Positions 22,742 through 29,578 of a DNA stretch of 33,202 nucleotides are shown piece by piece. Position 1 is the stretch's first letter. Each line of letters begins with the position of its first letter. Source of the DNA: Paractinoplanes rishiriensis (GTDB lineage: Bacteria; Actinomycetota; Actinomycetes; Mycobacteriales; Micromonosporaceae). Both the position numbers and the translations under genes were made by a program. The notes under the pieces are model-generated. The model saw only the letters and a list, made by a program, of their open reading frames with translations. It did no database searches and was not told where the DNA came from. The DNA lies in the NCBI RefSeq assembly GCF_016862375.1, contig NZ_BOMV01000014.1, positions 1 to 33,202 on the forward strand, in the 5' to 3' direction.

Positions 22742-24245
22742 GGACGCGCACCGCCACCGTGCACGTGTCGTCGTCCGGGCTGGGCCGGTTGAGCCGGGCG
22801 GCCAGCTTGGGCAGGGCTTGCTCCGGCGGTTCGGCCGAGGCCGCCGCCAGCGTCTCGAGCACCTCGGTGAGCAGGGCCGGCTGCGTCGGTACCCGGCGTT
22901 CGATCAGCCCGTCGGTGTAGAACAGCAGCAGGTCGCCGGCCGACAGCACCGGGCTCAGCACCTGGTAGGTGGATTCCTCGTCGGCGCCCAGCAGCAGCCC
23001 GGCCGGCAGGTCCAGCGGCAGTGCCGTACCCCGGCGGGCCAGCAACGGCGCCGCATGGCCGGCGCGTGCCCAGGTCAGCGCCCGGCTGGCCGGGTGATAG
23101 ACGGCCAGCACCGCGGTGCCGGTCAGATGCAGCTGCACGCACAGCCGGTTGAGGTGGCGCAGCAGGGTGGCCGGGTCGTCGATGCCGATGGCCAGCCAGC
23201 CGATCAGCGCGAACCGCAGGTGGGCCATCCCGTTCGCGGCGGCCAGCCCGTGCCCGGCCATGTCGCCGACCGCCAGCAGCACCCGGCCGTCCGGCAGTTC
23301 GTGGGCGTGGTACCAGTCGCCGCCCACCCGGATCGCGCTCTCGGCCGGCAGATAGCTCACCATGACCTGCAGGCCGGGAAGCGGGATCGGGGCCGGCGGC
23401 ACCGGCTGGATCAGGTGCTGAAGCTGGGCGGCGAGCCGGTGCTCGGCCAGCGCGGTCAGCTCCCGGCTGCGCAGTTGGTCGCTGAGCCGCTCGATCGCCG
23501 TACGGGTGTCGATCCTCGCCGTGACGTCCTGGACCACCGCATTGATCTTCAGGGGCGCGCCGGCCGCGTCGGTGATCACGTCGGAGAGGATGCGCAGGTG
23601 CTTGACCGTCGAGCCGATCCGGAAGCGTACGGTCACATCGGAGACCTCGCCCTGACCCAGCGTCTGCCAGGCCGCCTCGGCGAAACCACGATCCTCCGGG
23701 TCCATCGCCCGGGCCTGGTCGGAGCGCGACATCGGGCCCAGCCCGGGGTCGCGTTCGAAGATCCGGTACATCCCGGGCGACCAGGAGTTCTCCGCGGTGG
23801 TCAGGTCGTACTCGGTCCAGCCGAGGTTGCCGAGCAGCTCGGTGCGCTCGATCCGGCGGCGGTCCTCGTCGAGCCGCTGCCACCAGACCAGCAGCCCGCC
23901 GAGCACACGGTGCACGGACACGTCGAAGAGGGTGTTCGGGACGATGCCGGCGCGTTCCTCGTGATAGCGGAACTCGCGCAGCTCGCCGGGCTCACCGGTG
24001 CGCTGCACGTCGAGGTAGAGCTGCCAGAGCGGCCCGCCCACGATGCGCGGATAGAGCTCGCTGAGCCGGTGGTGGACCCGGCTGGCGCCGCGGCGGTAGA
24101 TGTCGTTGTCGGCGCCACCGGTTGCGGCCACCTCGAAGTCGGTCACCGTGCCGTCCGGGCCGGTCACCGGCAGCAGCCAGGAGCAGCCCGCCGGGATGAC
24201 CGACAGTAATTCCCGCACGACCTCCCGCACGGCGTCATCTCCCAC
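22734..24245 (-). CDS. PAS-SpoIIE PP2C-type serine phosphatase
   Basis: A 503-residue phosphatase. The N-terminal 245 residues hold PAS-like sensor folds (EYDLTTAENSWSPGMYRIFERDPGLG, ending INAVVQDVTARIDTRTAIERL), followed by a coiled linker and the SpoIIE/RsbU catalytic domain. Metal-binding aspartates are in VGGDWYHAHEL (near 310), LLAVGDMAGHG (near 328), LLLFYTDGLIE and PDDDTCTVAV. It should dephosphorylate a STAS protein in response to a sensed signal, most simply the one at 21966. The GTG start at 24245 has GAGGG only one base upstream, so the true start may be slightly downstream. It is convergent with the STAS-ATPase pair, an arrangement that lets the two be set independently. Confidence 0.9.
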   Translation of the reverse strand: MGDDAVREVVRELLSVIPAGCSWLLPVTGPDGTVTDFEVAATGGADNDIYRRGASRVHHRLSELYPRIVGGPLWQLYLDVQRTGEPGELREFRYHEERAGIVPNTLFDVSVHRVLGGLLVWWQRLDEDRRRIERTELLGNLGWTEYDLTTAENSWSPGMYRIFERDPGLGPMSRSDQARAMDPEDRGFAEAAWQTLGQGEVSDVTVRFRIGSTVKHLRILSDVITDAAGAPLKINAVVQDVTARIDTRTAIERLSDQLRSRELTALAEHRLAAQLQHLIQPVPPAPIPLPGLQVMVSYLPAESAIRVGGDWYHAHELPDGRVLLAVGDMAGHGLAAANGMAHLRFALIGWLAIGIDDPATLLRHLNRLCVQLHLTGTAVLAVYHPASRALTWARAGHAAPLLARRGTALPLDLPAGLLLGADEESTYQVLSPVLSAGDLLLFYTDGLIERRVPTQPALLTEVLETLAAASAEPPEQALPKLAARLNRPSPDDDTCTVAVRVLS

Positions 24246-24510
24246 GCCCTCAGGGTAGTCGTGTGACCCCGTTTTCCCGCATCGGCCACACCACCTTTCG
24301 CGGTTCGCGGTTTACGGCGAACGGGTGATTGGCGAACGCAGTGGACGGTTCATTAACCACCCCTTTAGCAGGGCTGTCGCGGACGTCAAGACCCGGTCGG
24401 GTAACCGCCTTATCACGCTCCGCTTCCTGTCGCGAAATTCCTGCTCAGCTTGATAGCATCCCGGCCGAATCTCGCGAGTGCCCGTGCGAGTGCGTACGGA
24501 GGTCTTTCTT

Positions 24511-25281
24511 TTGTCCGACAACCGCATGAAGGATCGAGTCAAAGTGCTTCTCAATGGGACGTCAGCGGACAGCCAGACTTCGGAGCATGCAGTGGTCAAT
24601 CAACCTCCTGCCCACCCGAACCAGGCTCTCCAGGTGCTGACGCTGGCCCAGCGGACCGCCGAGGAGCACGTAGCCCGCGCCCACCACCAGGCCGACAAGA
24701 TCCGTACGGACGCGCTCGCCGCGGCCGAGCAGATCGCCCGCGACGCCCAGGTGCACGCGCACAACGTCCGCCGCGAGGCGGAGAAGATCCTCACCGACGC
24801 CCGCGCCGCCGCCGAGCAGATCGCCCGCGACTCGCACCAGCGCACCGAGGAAGCCCGCCGCACGGCTGAGAAGATCGTCGGGGAGGCCCGCAGCCAGGCC
24901 GACCAGATCGGCGAGGACGCCCAGGCCAACGCGGATCACCTCAACCTGCAGGCCCGCCAGCGGTACGACGACGTGGTGGGCAGCCTAGGCACCAAGCGTG
25001 AGGCGCTCCAGCAGCAGATCGAGGCGCTCGAGCACTTCGACCGGGAGTACCGCTCCCGGCTGACCACCTTCATGCAGGGCCAGCTGCGGGCCCTCTGGGT
25101 CGACCAGCCCCAGATGGCCGGCGAACTGCCGACCCAGCCGCTGGCGCAGACCACGCTCCCCGAGGCGCAGGCCGACACCCACGGCCCGCGGCACGGCGCC
25201 ACCGACGACGACGCGGTGCCGTCGCAGCGCCAGTCGGAGGAGGAGTTCGACGAGGACCAGGAGGAGCTCAGCGAGCGCTGA
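24511..25281 (+). CDS. DivIVA-like coiled-coil protein lacking the membrane-binding domain
   Basis: A 256-residue, highly charged protein, almost all coiled coil from residue 35 to 180. Three 29-residue repeats are visible, beginning IRTDALAAAEQIARD, ILTDARAAAEQIARD and IVGEARSQADQIGED. The stretch EHFDREYRSRLTTFMQGQLRAL is like the C-terminal part of DivIVA/Wag31 and related polar-growth scaffold proteins. The N-terminal DivIVA membrane-binding motif is missing, so it may join an existing scaffold rather than find the membrane itself. The tail is acidic (SEEEFDEDQEELSER). I chose the TTG at 24511 because GGAGG lies exactly 8 bases upstream; GTG 24478 and ATG 24526 are alternatives. A strong terminator follows, so it is probably a single-gene unit. 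Confidence 0.8.
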   Translation: MSDNRMKDRVKVLLNGTSADSQTSEHAVVNQPPAHPNQALQVLTLAQRTAEEHVARAHHQADKIRTDALAAAEQIARDAQVHAHNVRREAEKILTDARAAAEQIARDSHQRTEEARRTAEKIVGEARSQADQIGEDAQANADHLNLQARQRYDDVVGSLGTKREALQQQIEALEHFDREYRSRLTTFMQGQLRALWVDQPQMAGELPTQPLAQTTLPEAQADTHGPRHGATDDDAVPSQRQSEEEFDEDQEELSER

Positions 25282-25297
25282 GCCGTTCTTCTTTTCG

Positions 25298-25328
25298 GCC
25301 GGCCTGGTTCGTCCAGGCCGGCTTCTTC
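25298..25328 (+). terminator. Intrinsic terminator of the coiled-coil gene
   Basis: GCCGGCCTGG (25298-25307) pairs perfectly with 25313-25322 around a 5-base loop, followed by TTCTTCG. It begins 16 bases after the stop. Confidence 0.85.
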
Positions 25329-25376
25329 GTCACCGTGGCCTCGGCCGTACGGTCATTTTCTTGGCGGTATTTGCAA

Positions 25377-26390
25377 TTACCCGGCGAAGCGCGCGCTGCG
25401 GGCCATCGTTTTGTACGCGGACAGCGCGGCCTGGTCGGTGTCGAATCGGAAGTTGTGCGGCGACCCCTCCTGGATGTCGGTGTCGAACCACACCACCGCA
25501 CCCACGGCCGGCGTCGCCGACACCCAGTTCTGGAGCTTGCGGATCCACCCGGCCTTGCCGGCACCGACCGCCGCGGTCTCGCTGAGGATGACCGGCTTGC
25601 GCTCCCCGTACGCTTTCACCACGGCCGAGAACAGCGTCTTCGGCGACTCGGCAAAGAAGTTGTAGCCGGAAACCCCCACCCAGTCCACGTACGCGTCCCC
25701 CGGGTAGTACTTCTGGAACCGGTTGGCCGCGGTGTCCGGCGCCGAATTCCAGTTCGGACTCCACACCCACGCGACGTTGTCGGCCCCGTGCTCCCCGAAT
25801 ATCCGGTGCATCCGCCGCCAGGCCCGCACATAGTCCGCCGGGTCCCCACCGTTGTGGCTGCCGTCCCACGGGAACCAGTTCCCGTTCATCTCCCAGCCCC
25901 ACCGCAGCAGGACGGGCCGCTTCATGCCCGCAAGTCGCTTGGCCACCTTGGCGATGTTCGCGTCCGCGCCCCCGCCGTTGACCTCCGGCCAAGCCGTCCC
26001 GTGCCACGACACCATCAACACGCTGTCCCGGCCGACCTCCGGCTCCGACGCCGGCACATACCCGCTCCACGGATAGAACCGGTGCACGATCCGCTGTTCC
26101 CGCCCGAGCTGCCGCCGCCGCAGCGCCAGACTCTGCCGGAGCGTCATCCCCCCGTGCGCCAGGTAGGACCCGAGCATCACCCGCCCCGCCACCGCCGGCA
26201 CCGCCCCGCCCCGGAGCTCCCTGACCGCACCTCTCGGCGTGCTCTTCTTCCGGGTGGGTGCCGCAAAACTGGGCAGCGTAACCGGATCCCCCACACTGGG
26301 CGTAACCACCGGCTCCGCACCCGACCGCGTTCCGCAAGCAGCCACCGGCAGCGCGGCCCCCAGGAGCCCCAACACCTTGCGACGCTTCAC
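25377..26390 (-). CDS. GH26-type beta-mannanase-like lipoprotein
   Basis: A 337-residue lipid-anchored glycosidase. The start VKRRKVLGLLGAALPVAAC has a lipobox with Cys19, then a Thr/Pro-rich linker and a (beta/alpha)8 domain. RWGWEMNGNW carries the likely acid/base Glu near 167, and VILSETAAVG the likely nucleophile Glu near 271, in the order and spacing of GH26 (clan GH-A). HTH-like aromatic residues around FYPWSGYVP and WVWSPNWNSAP line the cleft. Substrates would be mannan or mixed beta-glucans. GTG 26390 follows a GGGTGG tract; the frame is open further upstream but the lipobox fixes the start. The family has also members on beta-1,3-xylan, so the substrate is unsure. Confidence 0.85.
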   Translation of the reverse strand: MKRRKVLGLLGAALPVAACGTRSGAEPVVTPSVGDPVTLPSFAAPTRKKSTPRGAVRELRGGAVPAVAGRVMLGSYLAHGGMTLRQSLALRRRQLGREQRIVHRFYPWSGYVPASEPEVGRDSVLMVSWHGTAWPEVNGGGADANIAKVAKRLAGMKRPVLLRWGWEMNGNWFPWDGSHNGGDPADYVRAWRRMHRIFGEHGADNVAWVWSPNWNSAPDTAANRFQKYYPGDAYVDWVGVSGYNFFAESPKTLFSAVVKAYGERKPVILSETAAVGAGKAGWIRKLQNWVSATPAVGAVVWFDTDIQEGSPHNFRFDTDQAALSAYKTMARSARFAG

Positions 26391-26872
26391 ACCCACCCCA
26401 CGCCTAGCCCCTGACAAGATCCCCGCCCAGCCTGCCTCCGCCGATGTCCGCGCCTGATCCTCCCGACGGCCGTTTTCCTCCTCTGACCAGCCCAAACCCC
26501 TTTGGAGGTACGGGCGGCCCACCCCCAACCGCACAGCCGCGAACCCGCCCGAGGCGCCCGCCAGGCGCCGGGTCACCCTCCGCGCCGCCCCGCCGGGCTG
26601 TCCATCGGCCACCAGGATCGCCCGTTCCACCCCCTCCAGCACTCTGTCCCGCACAGTCCGTCACGCACCCACGGACCGAGGTGTGACCGATCGGCGCGGC
26701 TGGCGAGCAGCCAGTAGTCAGATCCCAGTGACGCATCGCAAAGGCCCATAAGGGGCGAGCCTGTGGGTGCCCCGCGATCTTGGAGAGTTGATGCCCGCTG
26801 ACGGGTCTTCTTCACGGTGCGAGGGAGGCGCGATGTCGAGTCCCGCCCGGCAGTGCGGCGCTTGTCCAGGCA
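26391..26872. other. Gene-free stretch upstream of the GH26 gene
   Basis: No gene can be supported on either strand: the open frames are low-complexity Pro/Arg/Gly translations without ribosome sites. One 11-bp inverted repeat joins this stretch to element A: GATCTTGGAGA at 26776-26786 and TCTCCAAGATC at 26958-26968. The region from about 26700 onward is less GC-rich than the coding parts and may be an extension of the repeat element at 26873. Confidence 0.55.
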
Positions 26873-27022
26873 TTTTGCCGCAAACGTCCCCGGCTGGCGC
26901 GCGCCGCGACGCGATGTTGTCGATCTGCTGTTCGGGATGTTCGGGGATGACGGTAGATCTCCAAGATCTGGCCTCGGAGGCTCATCGGCGCCCGCCTAAA
27001 GCATTACTTGTCGGATATGTTC
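26873..27022 (+). repeat. Interspersed non-coding element, copy A
   Basis: Reads TTTTGCCGCAAACG at the left end and TTGTCGGATATGTTC at the right end. The same element occurs inverted at 32924-33108. The two share a 33-base identical run (26904-26936), CCAAGATCTGGCCTCGG, and the last 15 bases exactly. Copy A lacks about 45 bases in the middle and has a 10-base duplication (TTCGGGATGT/TTCGGGGATG). No conserved reading frame with a ribosome site is seen, so it is treated as a non-coding repeat. A 13-bp tandem array begins 77 bases to its right. Confidence 0.85.
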
Positions 27023-27098
27023 TCGTTGGACGGCCGCATCATGGGACGACAGGGCCGGGCTGGGATCGTGGTCCGCGGTCGGCAACTGCTCCGCGGTC

Positions 27099-27188
27099 GC
27101 GATCCGGCTGTGCGATCCGGCTGTGCGATCCGGCTGTGCGATCCGGCTGTGCGATCCGGCCCCGCGACCCGGCCCCGCGACTCGGCCT
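27099..27188. repeat. 13-bp tandem array next to copy A
   Basis: About seven copies of GCGATCCGGCTGT. The first four are identical and the last three drift to GCGATCCGGCCCC, GCGACCCGGCCCC and a degenerate end. The drifted unit GCGACCCGGCCCC matches the reverse complement of the 33110-33202 unit, suitably rotated, at about 11 of 13 positions. Confidence 0.9.
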
Positions 27189-27220
27189 TATATGACGAAA
27201 TATCGGGCGTGGGGCAGGTT

Positions 27221-27340
27221 CGACGCGTTCGGGGGCGACGCGTTCGGGGGCGACGCGTTCGAGGGCGACGCGTTCGAGGGCGACGCGTTCGAGGGCGACG
27301 CGTTCGGAGGCGACGCGTTCGGAGGCGACGCGTTCGGAGG
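27221..27340. repeat. 15-bp tandem array, eight copies
   Basis: Eight copies of CGACGCGTTCGGGGG with ordered variants: two end GGGGG, three GAGGG, three GGAGG. Each unit holds the palindrome ACGCGT, so the sites recur every 15 bases. The unit is a multiple of three and the block is open in two frames. It lies 133 bases beyond the stop of the convergent methyltransferase gene. Confidence 0.92.
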
Positions 27341-27472
27341 TATGTCGGGCGGGGGACTGGTGCGTCGAGTGGGTCGGCCTGTGGCGGAGCGCGCCGCCGC
27401 CCGCGGGTGTGGATTGCCGGGATGGCCCGCGATCCGGAGCCGCGCGGGAGGTGGGGATGCGGCGTGATTGGG

Positions 27473-28300
27473 CTACGGCTTGTGGGCCACGGCTGCGTAA
27501 CCGTCGACCACCACGTCGGTGGGGGCGGTCGGGCGCCACGCCGGGATCGGGACCACGCCCGGTTCGACGATCGTCAAGCCGTCGAAGAAGGCGGCGAAGT
27601 CGGCCACCTCGCGCAGGTGGTAGGGGACTGCGCCGCTTTCGTTGTACTGGCGGTGGGATTCTATGACCCGCTCGCTGGTGGCGGTGCCGTCGGACATGGC
27701 CAGGAAGCTGCCGGACGGCAGGGCGGCCACCAAGGCCTGGACCAGGGCCCGGGCCTCGGCCGGATCCTGCACGTGGCCCATCACGCCCAGCATCATCAGC
27801 GCTATCGGCTTGGTGAAGTCCAGCGTCTTGGCGGCCTCGGCGACTATCGCGTCGGTGTGGTGCAGGTCGTGGTTGATGTACTGGGTTTCGCCCTCCGGGC
27901 TGCTCGTCAGGAGGGCGCGGGCGTGCACCAGGACCAGCGGGTCGTTGTCGACGTAGACGATTTTGGCGTCGGGGGCCAGGCGCTGGGCCACCTCGTGGGT
28001 GTTGTCGGCGGTGGGGAGGCCGGTGCCCACGTCGAGGAACTGGCGGACCTTCTGCTCGCCGGCCAGGTAGGTGACTGCGCGGCCCAGGAAAGCTCTCGTC
28101 TGGCGGGCCGCGTCGACGATTTCCGGGAAGACCGCGCGGACCTGCTCGGCTACGGCGCGGTCGGCGGCGAAGTTGTCCTTGCCGCCGAGCCAGTAGTTCC
28201 ACACGCGAGCGGAGTGCGGAATGTCGCCGTTGAGCTCGTCAGTCACGGCGACAGTCTTCCGGACAGTCCATCGGGGAGCAAGGGCGGGGGTTTCGTCCAC
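27473..28300 (-). CDS. PF04672 S-adenosyl methyltransferase, copy 1
   Basis: A 275-residue SAM-dependent methyltransferase of the actinobacterial family PF04672 (Methyltransf_19, formerly DUF574). The family signature SARVWNYWLGGKDNFAADR is near residues 30-48; FLDVGTGLPTADNTHEVA is the SAM-binding loop near 88; VYVDNDPLVLVHARALL follows. Family members are numerous in actinomycetes but their substrates are unknown. GTG 28300 has AGGA about 8 bases upstream; an alternative GTG at 28246, with GGAAGA upstream, starts at MTDELNGDIPHS. It is last in a run of four minus-strand genes (31498 to 27473), though the gaps suggest more than one transcript. A second member of the family lies at 31560. Confidence 0.92.
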   Translation of the reverse strand: MDETPALAPRWTVRKTVAVTDELNGDIPHSARVWNYWLGGKDNFAADRAVAEQVRAVFPEIVDAARQTRAFLGRAVTYLAGEQKVRQFLDVGTGLPTADNTHEVAQRLAPDAKIVYVDNDPLVLVHARALLTSSPEGETQYINHDLHHTDAIVAEAAKTLDFTKPIALMMLGVMGHVQDPAEARALVQALVAALPSGSFLAMSDGTATSERVIESHRQYNESGAVPYHLREVADFAAFFDGLTIVEPGVVPIPAWRPTAPTDVVVDGYAAVAHKP

Positions 28301-28403
28301 AGCCGATCCTGGACCAGCGACGAACAGCCCGGCGGCGCGGCGCGGGGCGCAACCCCGCGCTCAGCGGTCGCCAGGTCCGTCGACTCGGCGTCGCGCGTAC
28401 CTC

Positions 28404-29042
28404 CTAATGTCCTGAAATTTCGGTGATCGCGCGCGCCACGGCCGTCCGGGGACTGGTGAGCACGGGGATCGGCAGGTCGGCCAGCAGGAGGGCGGCGGGG
28501 GCCATGCTGGGCTGCGCCAGCACGATCACATCGGCCTGAGCGGCCACCTTGCGCGCGGCGCCGGCCACCATTTGCGCGTACGCATCCAGGTCGCCGGCCT
28601 CGAAGTGCGGCCACGCATCGGTGCACAAAACCTCGATCAGCGTGCCGGCGCCCGCGTCGCGCAGCAGGTCGCGGGTGGGCTCGAGCGAGGAGGTGACGGC
28701 CACCAGGAGGGCTATCCGGTCGCCCGCCGCCACGGCTGCCTCGGCCATCGGGCGGTCGCCGCGCAGGACCGGAACGCCGGTGTCGGACGTGCGGCGCTCG
28801 GCGTGGGCGCCCAGGCTGGAGCAGGTGCAGACGATCACGTCGGCGCCGGCGTCGGCCAGCTCGTGCAGGCGGGCGTCGATGCGGGCGGCCAGGTCAGGGG
28901 TGATGCCGCCGGTGCGGGCGCCGGCCAGCAGGCTCGCGTCGACGACGTGCAGGTCCTGCCAGCCGGGCGCCAGCTCCTCGCGCAGGCCGCGGAAGGTGGG
29001 CACGTGGATGTTTGCGGTGTGCAGGAACCCGATGGTGGTCAC
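28404..29042 (-). CDS. Asp/Glu/hydantoin racemase-like protein
   Basis: A 212-residue cytosolic protein of the Asp/Glu racemase superfamily, which includes amino-acid and hydantoin racemases, maleate isomerase and arylmalonate decarboxylase. VTTIGFLHTANIHVPTF opens the fold. The first catalytic cysteine region is DVIVCTCSSLG (Cys72 and Cys74). The second-cysteine position appears to be VIVLAQPSMAP, which has no Cys. Classical racemases use two cysteines, so this protein may be a one-base isomerase or lyase, or have a changed activity. GTG 29042 is preceded by only a weak ribosome site; the open frame extends upstream over the gap. It is 46 bases downstream of the gene at 29089. The substrate is not deducible. 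Confidence 0.78.
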   Translation of the reverse strand: MTTIGFLHTANIHVPTFRGLREELAPGWQDLHVVDASLLAGARTGGITPDLAARIDARLHELADAGADVIVCTCSSLGAHAERRTSDTGVPVLRGDRPMAEAAVAAGDRIALLVAVTSSLEPTRDLLRDAGAGTLIEVLCTDAWPHFEAGDLDAYAQMVAGAARKVAAQADVIVLAQPSMAPAALLLADLPIPVLTSPRTAVARAITEISGH

Positions 29043-29088
29043 GGTCCAGGATGACACGCCCCGGCGGCCTGCGGTCAGGGGCCGGCGG

Positions 29089-29526
29089 TCAGTCGGCGTC
29101 GGGGTCGCGCAGTGCGGCGACCACGGCATCGGCGAGCTGTTCCGCCTGATCGGGGGTCAGATCAAGATCAAGCGCATGCCGTACGCACGCGTCGCGCAGC
29201 TCGGTGATGCGGTCTTCGGTGAGCTCGGCGGGCGGCTCGGCCCCGGGCTTGCGTTTGCGGCGCCAGCGCAGGAAACCCGTGCCGGCCGCGGTGCCGCCGA
29301 TGACCATGAGCTCGCCGAACGCGGACGACACCGCCTGCAGGATGGCGTCGGAGAACATGGCCGTGTCGATGCCGAAGCTGACCGACGGGGTGAACGGGCC
29401 GGTGCGAGTGCGCCACTCGGCCGCGACCTGCTCGTAGTACGGCAGTTCCTCCGGTGCCAGCACCGCGACGGCCCGCCGCGCCGCCGCCGTCACCAGGTCT
29501 CTGGCCGGGTCCGCCTGCACCGTCAC
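29089..29526 (-). CDS. Hypothetical protein with one possible membrane helix
   Basis: About 145 residues. The N-terminal part (DPARDLVTAAARRAVAVLAPEELPYYEQVAAEWRTR) is helical. A middle stretch (SSAFGELMVIGGTAAGTGFLRW) could cross the membrane and is followed by RRKRK, and the C-terminus is acidic and helical. I do not recognise the family. The ELPYYEQVAAEWR segment recurs in actinobacterial proteins of unknown role, but I cannot assign one. GTG 29526 has a GGGGG tract upstream; GTG 29556 is the longer alternative with no site. It lies between the hybrid kinase and the racemase-like gene on the same strand, with gaps of about 52 and 46 bases, so co-transcription is likely. Confidence 0.68.
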   Translation of the reverse strand: MTVQADPARDLVTAAARRAVAVLAPEELPYYEQVAAEWRTRTGPFTPSVSFGIDTAMFSDAILQAVSSAFGELMVIGGTAAGTGFLRWRRKRKPGAEPPAELTEDRITELRDACVRHALDLDLTPDQAEQLADAVVAALRDPDAD

Positions 29527-29578
29527 GCCGCCCCCACGAGTCCGATCGAGTGACACCCATGGTGAACCTACTCGGCAA

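Noticed and set aside
26404..26815. Overlapping minus-strand open frames upstream of the GH26 gene
   Set aside because: They have no ribosome site and no domain, and their translations are Gly/Arg/Pro-rich as expected for chance frames in GC-rich DNA.
26873..27022. TTGCCGCAA at the left end of copy A (also in copy B), considered as a second rifamycin-type element
   Set aside because: Only the 9-base core agrees; the flanking G and C tracts of the RAE are missing, and the core is part of the shared repeat.
27099..27340. Tandem arrays considered as a CRISPR array
   Set aside because: Units are 13 and 15 bases head to tail with no spacers, and no cas gene is present.
27192..27467. Open frame with repeated Asp-Ala-Phe-Gly-Gly, considered as a pentapeptide-repeat gene
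   Set aside because: There is no ribosome site or conserved domain, the periodic protein is simply the 15-bp array translated, and the rest is low-complexity Arg/Gly/Ala. Kept as a repeat only.
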